Below are positions 16,686 through 23,125 of a stretch of DNA of 64,000 nucleotides, piece by piece (within the stretch, counting starts at the first letter, position 1; each line of letters starts with the position of its first letter). Source of the stretch: Actinoplanes xinjiangensis. GTDB taxonomy: Bacteria; Actinomycetota; Actinomycetes; Mycobacteriales; Micromonosporaceae. The position numbers were made by a program, and so were the translations under genes. Below the pieces are notes generated by a model. The model saw only the letters and a program-made list of their open reading frames with translations, had not been told where the DNA came from and did no database searches. Location of the stretch: assembly GCF_003148685.1 (NCBI RefSeq), contig NZ_QGGR01000039.1, positions 18,623 through 82,622 of the forward strand, read 5' to 3'.

Positions 16686-17531
16686 TCACTCTTTTTCGCT
16701 GTCTTGTTGGTCTTCTGTCAACGCGGGGAGAGATTCCGGTTCGCCTGCGGGATTAACTGTTGGCGATTCTGGTGCGGGCAGTTCAGGATCTTTCTTGCGG
16801 CCAAGTACGCGATCGTTGATATCTTCCAGCCGCTGGAGGTCCTCAGGAGTTAACTTCCTTGCTTCATCTTTAGCGTCGCCGTCGCGCGAAAATACCTTGA
16901 GGCCGCCTCCGAACTCGCTCCAACGACTTACTGTCGAGCTAATCTCGCGCAGTGCCTTAGCGGCATGATGCTGACCGTATGTAGAAACCCACATGCGGCT
17001 TTTGTATACCGTCCAGTCCAGAACCGCCTTTGTTGGTTTCATTTCTTTACTATGCGAGTCTTTGTAGTAAATCGTGATCTCGAAACGGTCAGGGAGTCCT
17101 GCGTCTTTGCGCCTAAGGGTGGAGTCCCAGAAAATCCGCCATTCCTGCCCAGGGGCCATCACTGGCATGATGTCGAATAGTTTCACCGTCTCGGACTCTT
17201 TTTCATGCTCAGAAGCGGTCCGCACAAGCGGGGGATTCGACTCGACTCGAACATCGTGAGCGGCCGTGGTTCCGAAGTTCTTGATGGCGAGCTCTAAGAT
17301 GTGCTGTTCCGCCTGACTCGGCTCCATAAACGCCACCACATATGGTTGAGCTTGTTCTTCGCGAACTTCTCTCGCAATTCGAACTTGCCTGAAAGCGGCC
17401 ACGCTTGCGATAACAGCTATGCAGGCCGTAGTCCACCCGGCAGCAGCTGCCCACGTATCCGGATTAGTTTTACCAATCCATTCCCAAAAGTCATGACTAG
17501 TGCGGGCGATCCAATCCAGAATTTCCGACAT
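16686..17531 (-). CDS. Membrane-anchored hypothetical protein, low GC
   Basis: 281 residues from ATG 17531. One membrane span lies near residues 27-46 (AAAAGWTTACIAVIASVAAF). It is followed by a beta-rich domain of about 130 residues (VVAFMEPS... LELAIKNFGTTAAHDVRVE... WRIFWDSTLRRKDAGL... ITIYYKDSHSKEM) and a charged, Pro/Glu-rich C-terminal tail. The plan (one span plus an immunoglobulin-like beta domain with the NFGTTAAHDV segment) is common among uncharacterised actinobacterial and phage-borne membrane proteins. Its start overlaps the stop of the 89-residue gene upstream by one base (TGATG), so the two are coupled. GC content is clearly below that of the neighbours. Confidence 0.75.
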   Translation of the reverse strand: MSEILDWIARTSHDFWEWIGKTNPDTWAAAAGWTTACIAVIASVAAFRQVRIAREVREEQAQPYVVAFMEPSQAEQHILELAIKNFGTTAAHDVRVESNPPLVRTASEHEKESETVKLFDIMPVMAPGQEWRIFWDSTLRRKDAGLPDRFEITIYYKDSHSKEMKPTKAVLDWTVYKSRMWVSTYGQHHAAKALREISSTVSRWSEFGGGLKVFSRDGDAKDEARKLTPEDLQRLEDINDRVLGRKKDPELPAPESPTVNPAGEPESLPALTEDQQDSEKE

Positions 17532-17800
17532 CAAAGGACCGAAATTCGGTAAGCTGGGGCAGGGTTTAGGCGGTCGACTTGGATACGACCCCGTTGCAGA
17601 AGAATTTCTGCGGCTTCTACCACTTTTGTCGCAGGAACTTCCGTGCCGAGAGTTTCGCTTAGCGCTTTCGCTACGATGCCCGCTGACGTATGAGGGAACT
17701 TCGCCGGATCGTTGTCAATCTGGCTCTTCGCCTCGTCAAGGACCATCTGGATGAAGGCTTCAGTCGGTGCCATGCGGATCAGGGTAGGCGATAGCGTCAC
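17531..17800 (-). CDS. Small helical hypothetical protein
   Basis: 89 residues from GTG 17800, or about 80 from ATG 17773 (MAPTEAFIQMVLDEAKSQID). It looks like a compact helical domain with a C-terminal winged-helix-like end (EAAEILLQRGRIQVDRLNPAPAYRI). It is translationally coupled to the membrane protein at 16686-17531 and may act with it. No known family. It could be a small DNA-binding or adaptor protein; that is inference from shape only. Confidence 0.65.
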   Translation of the reverse strand: MTLSPTLIRMAPTEAFIQMVLDEAKSQIDNDPAKFPHTSAGIVAKALSETLGTEVPATKVVEAAEILLQRGRIQVDRLNPAPAYRISVL

Positions 17801-18386
17801 ACTCTTGTCTGACTAAATCCACTGTCAAGACGCGGTTGACGCGGTGCGAGCTGGTAAGGCGGGGCCGGGGCGGCGACGCGCGCACGAAGGCGGGCAGGAC
17901 ACTTGCCTGCCCCTTGACCCCTGATCGCTAGGGCCGCAGAGGCTCCGAGCTCAAGGGCGGCCGCGTGCGGCCGTCGCTTGCGACGCGAAGCGCCCTTGAC
18001 CTCGGAGGGGCGGCCCGGACACACCGCGCGCCGCCGCCCCGGCACCGACGACCGCAACGCGCTGCGGTTCGGCGCGGCAGCTCGGCCGCGTCGCCCTGGC
18101 CGTGCCGGTCGGATGCCGGGCCAACCTAACCCCACACGATGCAACACCGCTGTCACTGTCGTAGCTGCGGCCCGACTCCGCTCCTGCACGCGAGCCGACG
18201 GGCTGCCTGCGTGTCCCGGGCCAAGCGACAGCGGCGGCACGGGGCACGCGCCCTGGCGGCGGCGTGAGCGGCCCGTTTCGGGCCGCCTTGAGGACGTACA
18301 GCAAGTTTGAACGGCTCCGACCGGCCCGTGTCTCGTTTTAGCGTTCGCTGTAGGGACGCTGAGACGCGGTTCGGTCAGGGTGGCCG
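17801..18386. other. Palindrome-dense gap in the element
   Basis: 586 GC-rich bases with no convincing gene. A 16-bp inverted repeat with one mismatch (17944-17959 with 17991-18006) encloses two smaller hairpins (cggccgcgtgcggccg and gcttgcgacgcgaagc), giving a four-way structure. Further hairpins flank it (ggcaggacacttgcctgcc at 17893-17911; cggcccgtttcgggccg at 18269-18285). Possible roles: single-strand origin for rolling-circle replication, transfer site, or structured RNA. Confidence 0.6.
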
Positions 18387-19169
18387 TCAATCGGTGAATA
18401 GCTCAAGGACTCTGGGCAGCAGTTTGGCGTTGGATGCGATCGTCACGCTCGAATGGATGCTGTGGGGTGATCCGTCGTGGTCGACAATGAGCGCTCCAGC
18501 TTCGCGGGCGATGACGACGCCTGCTGAGGTGTCCCATGGTTTGTTGGCGAGCATGATGACGGCGTCGATGTGGCCGGCGGCGAGCCAGGCTAGGTCGATG
18601 GCTGCTGAGCCGTGCATGCGGATGCGTTGGACGTTGTTGGCGAGTCGTTGGGTGAGGGCGAAACGAGTTCGGTTCTTGTGTTCGGCGTCATCGCCCACGG
18701 CGTAGTCACCAAGGGCGACCACCGCGTCGGCGATCCGGTCGGTGGTGCTGGCGGTGATGGGTTCGCAGTTAGCGTGGGCGCCGTTGCCTTCTGCTGCTGA
18801 GTATCGGGCGCCGAGGAATGGCAGGTCGATGACGCCGAGGACCGAACGGTTCTCCGTGATCAGACCGAGTGAGATTGCGCAGAGCGGCGACCCGTGGACG
18901 AAGTTGACCGTGCCGTCTACTGGGTCAAGAGCCCAGACCAAACCGCCAGTGGCTCCGCTGGTGCCGTTCTCCTCGCCGAGGAAGCCGATGTCGGGAGTCT
19001 GATCTGCCAGAAAGGCGCGGACCTGTTCCTCGATGGCGTAGTCAACCTCGGACGCCATGTCGCGATCGCCCTTGGCTGTCAGTGCGCCGGGTTGCATGGT
19101 GCGCATGACGTTGTGGGCAAGGTCAACGGCTTGGTGCGCGATGGGAAGTAGGTCGGCGTAGTCGGTCAT
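18387..19169 (-). CDS. Inositol monophosphatase-family phosphatase
   Basis: 260 residues with the Mg-dependent IMPase signatures: GEEN (about residue 65), WALDPVDGTVNFVHG (about 79-93) and the C-terminal WDTSAGVVIAREAGA (about 205-219), so all metal ligands are present. Family members dephosphorylate inositol phosphates, histidinol phosphate, fructose-1,6-bisphosphate or 3'-phosphoadenosine phosphates; I cannot tell which applies. It overlaps the XRE regulator gene upstream by four bases (ATGA), so enzyme and regulator are made together. An IMPase-like enzyme as cargo of an integrative element is unusual and suggests a nucleotide- or inositol-linked accessory function. Confidence 0.88.
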   Translation of the reverse strand: MTDYADLLPIAHQAVDLAHNVMRTMQPGALTAKGDRDMASEVDYAIEEQVRAFLADQTPDIGFLGEENGTSGATGGLVWALDPVDGTVNFVHGSPLCAISLGLITENRSVLGVIDLPFLGARYSAAEGNGAHANCEPITASTTDRIADAVVALGDYAVGDDAEHKNRTRFALTQRLANNVQRIRMHGSAAIDLAWLAAGHIDAVIMLANKPWDTSAGVVIAREAGALIVDHDGSPHSIHSSVTIASNAKLLPRVLELFTD

Positions 19170-20071
19170 CGGGGCTGGCCACCGCTCCACAGTTCGTCGA
19201 AGGTGCGCTTGAAGACGTGGTAAAGCCCGGCGGCCGGCCATCGCTTCTTGATCACCATGGTGGGGGACTCGACGCCTCGGGCGTGGGGCAGGTAGTGCTG
19301 CGCGATGCAGAGCGAGTCGTTGATCAAGGTGATGTTGGCACGGATGGTCTGGTCGTAGGTGGCCACCTCGATGCGGTCCCGGATGTCGGCGGGGAGTCGG
19401 TCGCGGACTCGGAGGACGCCTTGGAGGTTGAGAGTCGTGAGGGCGCCGAGAGTGCCGGCGGTCATGTCTTCCTCGATCTCGCGTTGCCGGATCGCGTTGC
19501 CGGCGGGGTCGAGGAAGAGCAGGCGGAGGTGGGCGCCGTTCTGCGCGAGATGGGCGAGCTGGCTGTCCGCGTACTGCTGGCATATCAGGTTGAGGGATAG
19601 GCCAACGGCCCGGATGTCGGTGGCGTTGTCGAACAGGTCGTGCGGTGGCATACGGGAGGTGAACTCCGACCGGCTGGGGTAGACGGCCTCGACGTCGCCG
19701 TACCGGGCGGTGAGTTCCTGTTCCGTAGCTTGCTGCTCGGCTGAGCTGGCAGCGAAGGCGACGGGTGCGCTGGTGCGGTTGCGTTCGCCGAGTAGCAGGG
19801 TGATGCGGGCGCGGCTGGGCATACCGAGGCCGGATGCGATGCGGGTGAGCACGTCGATGCTGCTTACCCGGCGGGAGCCGCTGATGATCTCGCTGACCTG
19901 GGCCTGGCTCAATCCGGTGGCGACCCCGAGGTGGCTTTGACTGACCTTGGTTTCACGTTGAACAAGGCGAAAGAGCTGGGCGATGTCACGGGCCGCCAGG
20001 GCGTCGAGCACGGGGTCGGTGTCCCAGAGCGGCGCCGGAACAGTGAAGGTTGCGGTGTTTCGGCTGCTCAC
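19166..20071 (-). CDS. XRE-family regulator with C-terminal DUF5919-like domain
   Basis: 301 residues from GTG 20071. An XRE-type helix-turn-helix sits at about residues 40-95 (SQSHLGVATGLSQAQVSEIISGSRRV). The C-terminal two-thirds (AVGLSLNLICQQYADSQLAHL... LRLLFLDPAGNAIRQREIEEDM... YDQTIRANITLINDSLCIAQHYLP) resembles the DUF5919 domain that follows XRE domains in many actinobacterial regulators and is probably a ligand sensor. It is coupled to the downstream phosphatase gene. The 138-base divergent intergenic region holds two inverted repeats that are good operator candidates, so it may control both itself and the small-protein operon to the right. Confidence 0.85.
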   Translation of the reverse strand: MSSRNTATFTVPAPLWDTDPVLDALAARDIAQLFRLVQRETKVSQSHLGVATGLSQAQVSEIISGSRRVSSIDVLTRIASGLGMPSRARITLLLGERNRTSAPVAFAASSAEQQATEQELTARYGDVEAVYPSRSEFTSRMPPHDLFDNATDIRAVGLSLNLICQQYADSQLAHLAQNGAHLRLLFLDPAGNAIRQREIEEDMTAGTLGALTTLNLQGVLRVRDRLPADIRDRIEVATYDQTIRANITLINDSLCIAQHYLPHARGVESPTMVIKKRWPAAGLYHVFKRTFDELWSGGQPR

Positions 20072-20101
20072 GTGCCCTCCCGGGCGGCTCGATCCGCGCT
20101 G

Positions 20102-20141
20102 CGGATATCAACCACACATCTCGATATCCGGTCACCGGATA
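20102..20141. promoter_or_regulatory. Inverted repeats, operator candidate for XRE regulator
   Basis: Two overlapping palindromes: cggatatc (20102-20109) with gatatccg (20123-20130), and tatccggtcaccggata (20125-20141, 7-bp arms, 3-base centre). They lie between the divergent starts at 20071 and 20210. Confidence 0.6.
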
Positions 20142-20209
20142 GAAGTTACTCCTTGATGGACTATCGCGGGTGATGGGTTGAAAACCGACAGGCGGCCACG
20201 ATCGAAGTC

Positions 20210-20365
20210 ATGGCGAATTCCTCGGGGGTGTGCCGGTCCTGTGAAGGGCGTGGCTGGCGGTTGGCGTCAAAGCGTCGGGTGATCCGCGCTGACGAGACCG
20301 TCATGCGGATGGTTCGTCGGGCATGTCCTGACTGTTCACCGATCCGCCCGACCCGGAAGTCGTGA
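20210..20365 (+). CDS. 51-residue Cys-motif protein
   Basis: A very small open frame from ATG 20210 (MANSSGVCRSCEGRGW) ending with CPDCSPIRPTRKS. The two Cys pairs (CRSC followed by EGRGW, and CPDC) are spaced like half of a DnaJ-type zinc ribbon, so it probably binds zinc. Its stop overlaps the next start (GTGA at 20362-20365). It is the first of four small genes each coupled to the next by a four-base overlap, opposite the XRE regulator. Function unknown. Confidence 0.6.
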   Translation: MANSSGVCRSCEGRGWRLASKRRVIRADETVMRMVRRACPDCSPIRPTRKS

Positions 20366-20733
20366 CTGTGCTGGCCGCTGTCACAGGAATCGCCGATCTG
20401 TTGCTCTGGCCCGACCTCCGCTCGCGCCTACCAGGCGATCCCTGCTGGCCGATGGCGCTTCGGCTTGCCTGCCAGGGCTCCCAACGACCGGATGGGGCCG
20501 TGATGCACCGGAAAGCCAGACGGAATCTGTTTCGCCGCGCTCGTTGTACGTGCGGGCTGCCGTGGCCGTGCCTGGAATTGCGGCTGGAGAAGATCCGCTC
20601 CCAGCCACGACCGGCATTGCCGGACTGGACCGCCCCGACGGAAATGTTTCCCCAGGTTGGGCGGGCCGGGCGGCTCACTCCCGCGCAGGAGTACCGCGCC
20701 GGCGGCCGCGCCCCAAGGCGGCGACCGGCATGA
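20362..20733 (+). CDS. Small protein with CxCGxPWPC motif
   Basis: 123 residues from GTG 20362. The central motif CTCGLPWPCLE (about residues 62-72) is preceded by a basic stretch (HRKARRNLFRRAR). A related motif, CSACTLPWPC, occurs in the next gene. Such Cys-rich xxPWPC motifs recur in small actinobacterial proteins of unknown role and probably bind zinc. It is coupled at both ends (GTGA with the 51-residue gene, ATGA with the next). No enzyme signature. Confidence 0.6.
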   Translation: MTVLAAVTGIADLLLWPDLRSRLPGDPCWPMALRLACQGSQRPDGAVMHRKARRNLFRRARCTCGLPWPCLELRLEKIRSQPRPALPDWTAPTEMFPQVGRAGRLTPAQEYRAGGRAPRRRPA

Positions 20734-20969
20734 CGGCCGACGTAAGTACCGGCGCAGAGCATCAGCCGGATCCGGCGACGTACGCATGTAGCGCCTGCAC
20801 GCTGCCGTGGCCGTGCGCACCGGCGCGGGACTACCTGATCGCCAGTACACCCGACGAGGTCCAGCTTGCGATGCGGATGTGGGACGAGTTGGAGCGGGCC
20901 GCTCGCGCGCTTGCCGACCGGCATCCGGCGGACCTGTTCGATCGGTTCCTGCGGTGGACGATGCGGTGA
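20730..20969 (+). CDS. Small protein with CSACTLPWPC motif
   Basis: 79 residues from ATG 20730, which overlaps the previous stop (ATGA). It starts MTADVSTGAEHQPDP, then CSACTLPWPCAPARDYL (about residues 20-36), then an amphipathic helix (MRMWDELERAARALADRH). The motif makes it a paralogue in part of the preceding protein. The stop overlaps the next start (GTGA at 20966-20969). Function unknown; the probable zinc site suggests nucleic-acid or protein binding. Confidence 0.6.
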   Translation: MTADVSTGAEHQPDPATYACSACTLPWPCAPARDYLIASTPDEVQLAMRMWDELERAARALADRHPADLFDRFLRWTMR

Positions 20970-21280
20970 GCGACGACGAGTGGCCCGGAGCCGAGGACCT
21001 GCGGCAGCAAATGCGAGCACAGCTTGCTCTGGAGGCCCGGTTTCCCGGGTGGCAGGTATTGCACGCGATGAACGACAGGTGGGTCCGGTACGTGCGCATC
21101 CCGGAAGGGTCGTTCTACGCGGTGCACGACCGGCTGGGTGAACTACCGCTATGCGCACCAGATTTGGAAAAGCTCGCGGCCCGCGTTGAGCAGCGGCAGG
21201 ACGAGCTGCGGAAGATCGCGCGTTGGGTGACCCGGTCGGACCTGACGACCATCATCGCGATGATCCGCCGTCTGCCATGA
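20966..21280 (+). CDS. Small hypothetical protein, last of coupled operon
   Basis: 104 residues from GTG 20966. It is rich in Trp and charged residues (ARFPGWQVLHAMNDRWVRYVRIPEG) with a C-terminal helix (LEKLAARVEQRQDELRKIARW). The FPGW...WVRY pattern is like small proteins found near XRE regulators in Streptomyces chromosomes, a comparison I make from memory and with low confidence. It ends the four-gene coupled operon; the GntR regulator starts 155 bases further on with its own promoter. Confidence 0.6.
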   Translation: MSDDEWPGAEDLRQQMRAQLALEARFPGWQVLHAMNDRWVRYVRIPEGSFYAVHDRLGELPLCAPDLEKLAARVEQRQDELRKIARWVTRSDLTTIIAMIRRLP

Positions 21281-21391
21281 CTCGTCTCACTTAGGTATGC
21301 CGGTTGCGTCTGCGCAGCCTGGGCAAAGTCCCTGGCAGGCAGTTGTGGCAGACGGGCAAGGTTCCCTGAGCCCACGTCTTGCTTTACTGTG

Positions 21392-21420
21392 TTGACAAGT
21401 TGAGTTGTTGTCTCATTGAG
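21392..21420 (+). promoter_or_regulatory. Promoter/operator of the GntR regulator
   Basis: TTGACA at 21393-21398 is followed by an inverted gacaa/ttgtc pair and a repeated gttg (region 21392-21415), 16-44 bases before ATG 21436. A related acaagt/acttg element precedes the next gene (22229-22245), which suggests autoregulation and control of the transfer operon. Confidence 0.55.
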
Positions 21421-21435
21421 CGGGCGGAGAGCCGG

Positions 21436-22164
21436 ATGGCCATCAACGTGCCACCGCCGAAGTATGCGGTCGTCGTGAACGCTGTACAGCAGCGCATCGA
21501 GGACGGGACGTATGCACCTGGCACGACCATCCCCAGCGAGACGCAACTGATGGCCGAGTTCGACACCTCGCGCCCTACGGTGGTGCGGGCACTCGGCATC
21601 CTCCAGCAAGACGGCTGGATCGAGTCGCAGCAGGGCAAAGGCCGGTTCGTGAAAGGCCGGCCCTCCCCTGCCGCTCAGCAATCCGCCGACCGGATGCTCG
21701 AACTCCTCGACCAGGGCGAGGAAGCGGATGTGACCCTGCTACGAGTCGGCGCGATCATGACGCCGAACCGGGCGGCCGTAGCTCTGGAACTGGAGTCGGA
21801 TACCCCGATCATCCTGCGACGGCGTCTCGTCGAGTCCGAGGTCGGCCCCGTTGAGCTGAGTTCGCTCTACGTCCCCGTGGAACTGGCGGCCGGCACCGAC
21901 ATCGGCCGTAAGGCACCTCTGCCCGACGGCGTCCTGCAGCATCTCAAGGCGCGCAAGGGCATCGATTTCGACCACGCCACGGAACGCATCTCAGCGCGGC
22001 TTCCCACCGCGGAGGAAGCGGAACTCCTGCGGATCGAAGACCGAGACGCGGTACTAACGGTGCTGGTCACGGTGTTCGACCGGAGTGGCGACCCCCGGTT
22101 CGCGGTCGACGTCGTGATCCCGGCTGTCCGGCATGAGATCGAGGGCTCGTTCCCCATTCGCTGA
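21436..22164 (+). CDS. GntR/HutC-family regulator (KorSA-like)
   Basis: 242 residues from ATG 21436. The N-terminal winged helix-turn-helix spans about residues 8-72 (YAVVVNAVQQRIEDGTYAPGT... SETQLMAEFDTSRPTVVRAL... GWIESQQGKGRFV) and is followed by a UTRA ligand-binding domain. In pSAM2-type elements a GntR protein (KorSA) represses the activator and transfer genes and keeps the element integrated. The position directly upstream of the tra operon and a shared palindromic motif before both promoters fit that role. The frame is open upstream to 21379, but the ATG at 21436 has a ribosome-binding site (ggcggag) and starts the conserved domain. Confidence 0.88.
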   Translation: MAINVPPPKYAVVVNAVQQRIEDGTYAPGTTIPSETQLMAEFDTSRPTVVRALGILQQDGWIESQQGKGRFVKGRPSPAAQQSADRMLELLDQGEEADVTLLRVGAIMTPNRAAVALELESDTPIILRRRLVESEVGPVELSSLYVPVELAAGTDIGRKAPLPDGVLQHLKARKGIDFDHATERISARLPTAEEAELLRIEDRDAVLTVLVTVFDRSGDPRFAVDVVIPAVRHEIEGSFPIR

Positions 22165-22228
22165 TCTTTTTCCATCGACAACCTTGCCGATAGAGGATCG
22201 CGAGCTACAATCGTCCATACATAACAAG

Positions 22229-22245
22229 TCAAGTTGTCGACTTGA
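22229..22245 (+). promoter_or_regulatory. Palindromic operator before transfer operon
   Basis: tcaagttgtcgacttga, 6-bp arms around a 5-base centre, 20 bases before GTG 22265, with a ribosome-binding site (ggagg) just after it. The motif acaagt is shared with the promoter of the GntR gene. Confidence 0.6.
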
Positions 22246-22264
22246 TAGCCAGACGGAGGATTAA

Positions 22265-22696
22265 GTGGTTCCCAACTCGATCAAGGTTCCGGTGCCGTGG
22301 GACTACGTAGCACCGCACGGCGTGCTCTGCCTCGGGGTGGAGCCGGCCACCGACTTCGACAAGCGCGGCCAGGGCGACGACCAGCTCCGCGACAAGGAGA
22401 CCGGCGAACGGGTCTGGCTTGTCCGGGTCCTCGACCTGGATCCGGAGGCCGGGAAGTTCGGGGCGTCGAAGGAGTTCAAGGTCAAGGTCACTGCGGCGCA
22501 GCAGCCGGTTCCGCCCGCGTCGGCGGTGCCGGGCTATCCGCCGATGGTCGAGTTCACCGACGTGATGCTCACGCCGTATGTGGACTCGCAGCGCTGCAAG
22601 GGCGGCGCCAGCAAGTGTCGGTCGCGGCTGGCCTGGTCGATCAAGGCCAGCGCCATGACCGCGCCGCAGCAGGCCAGCCGTGCGACGGCCGCCTGA
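22265..22696 (+). CDS. Conserved AICE protein of unknown function
   Basis: 143 residues from GTG 22265, with a good ribosome-binding site (cggagga). A beta-rich domain (IKVPVPWDYVAPHGVLCLGVEPATDFD... VWLVRVLDLDPEAGKFGASKEFKVKV) is followed by a C-terminal part with two Cys (RCKGGASKCRSRLAWSIKA). It is the first gene of the probable transfer-replication operon, and similar proteins precede tra in related elements as far as I recall. Likely an auxiliary replication or transfer protein; no catalytic motif is visible. Confidence 0.7.
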   Translation: MVPNSIKVPVPWDYVAPHGVLCLGVEPATDFDKRGQGDDQLRDKETGERVWLVRVLDLDPEAGKFGASKEFKVKVTAAQQPVPPASAVPGYPPMVEFTDVMLTPYVDSQRCKGGASKCRSRLAWSIKASAMTAPQQASRATAA

Positions 22697-22793
22697 CCAG
22701 AAAGTCGCGTCCGGGAGCGGGGCCAACAACCGCCAAGAAGTCATCCCCGGTCCCGGGCGCTCAACCACCCACCTGCAAAAGGAGACGGCTGTA

Positions 22794-23123
22794 ATGGCCA
22801 AGGTAGTCGACGCTGCCCGCGTCACCACACCGAGCAACACCGTATGGCGTACCTGCATCGGCTGCACCCAGCCCAAACCCCTCACCGCGGACATCGACCG
22901 CTGCGACGACTGCGAAGACGCGGCTGATCAGGAAGCCCTTGAGGAGGGCCTTCGGGAGCACGCGCTCACCGGCTGGGAGCACGTCAACCGGTACGCCGGG
23001 GCGATCGGCCGGATCGAGGCGTGGGCGCTGCTGATCCCGAACGTCACCGACGCCGAACGCATCGCCAGCATCCGCGACGTGCTCGCCGCCCTCAACGAGG
23101 GTGCCGACAAGGCGGTGAGCTGA
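22794..23123 (+). CDS. Small zinc-ribbon-like protein before tra
   Basis: 109 residues from ATG 22794, preceded by aaaggag. An N-terminal pair of CxxC motifs (CIGCTQPKPLTADIDRCDDC, about residues 22-41) probably binds zinc. The rest is helical and acidic, including EALEEGLREHALTGWEHVNRY. It ends two bases before the tra start, so it belongs to the same operon. The open frame begins at 22680, but the Shine-Dalgarno decides for 22794. Function unknown, probably an accessory transfer or regulatory protein. Confidence 0.72.
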   Translation: MAKVVDAARVTTPSNTVWRTCIGCTQPKPLTADIDRCDDCEDAADQEALEEGLREHALTGWEHVNRYAGAIGRIEAWALLIPNVTDAERIASIRDVLAALNEGADKAVS

Positions 23124-23125
23124 CC

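Noticed and set aside
17797..18390. 197-residue Arg/Pro-rich open frame starting TTG and overlapping the IMPase stop
   Set aside because: It lies across the palindrome-dense region, has shadow-like composition and no domain; the structure explains the DNA better.
20350..20357. gacccgga, the TRS octamer known for TraB-type transfer sites
   Set aside because: Only single occurrences in the element; a transfer locus would need clustered copies.
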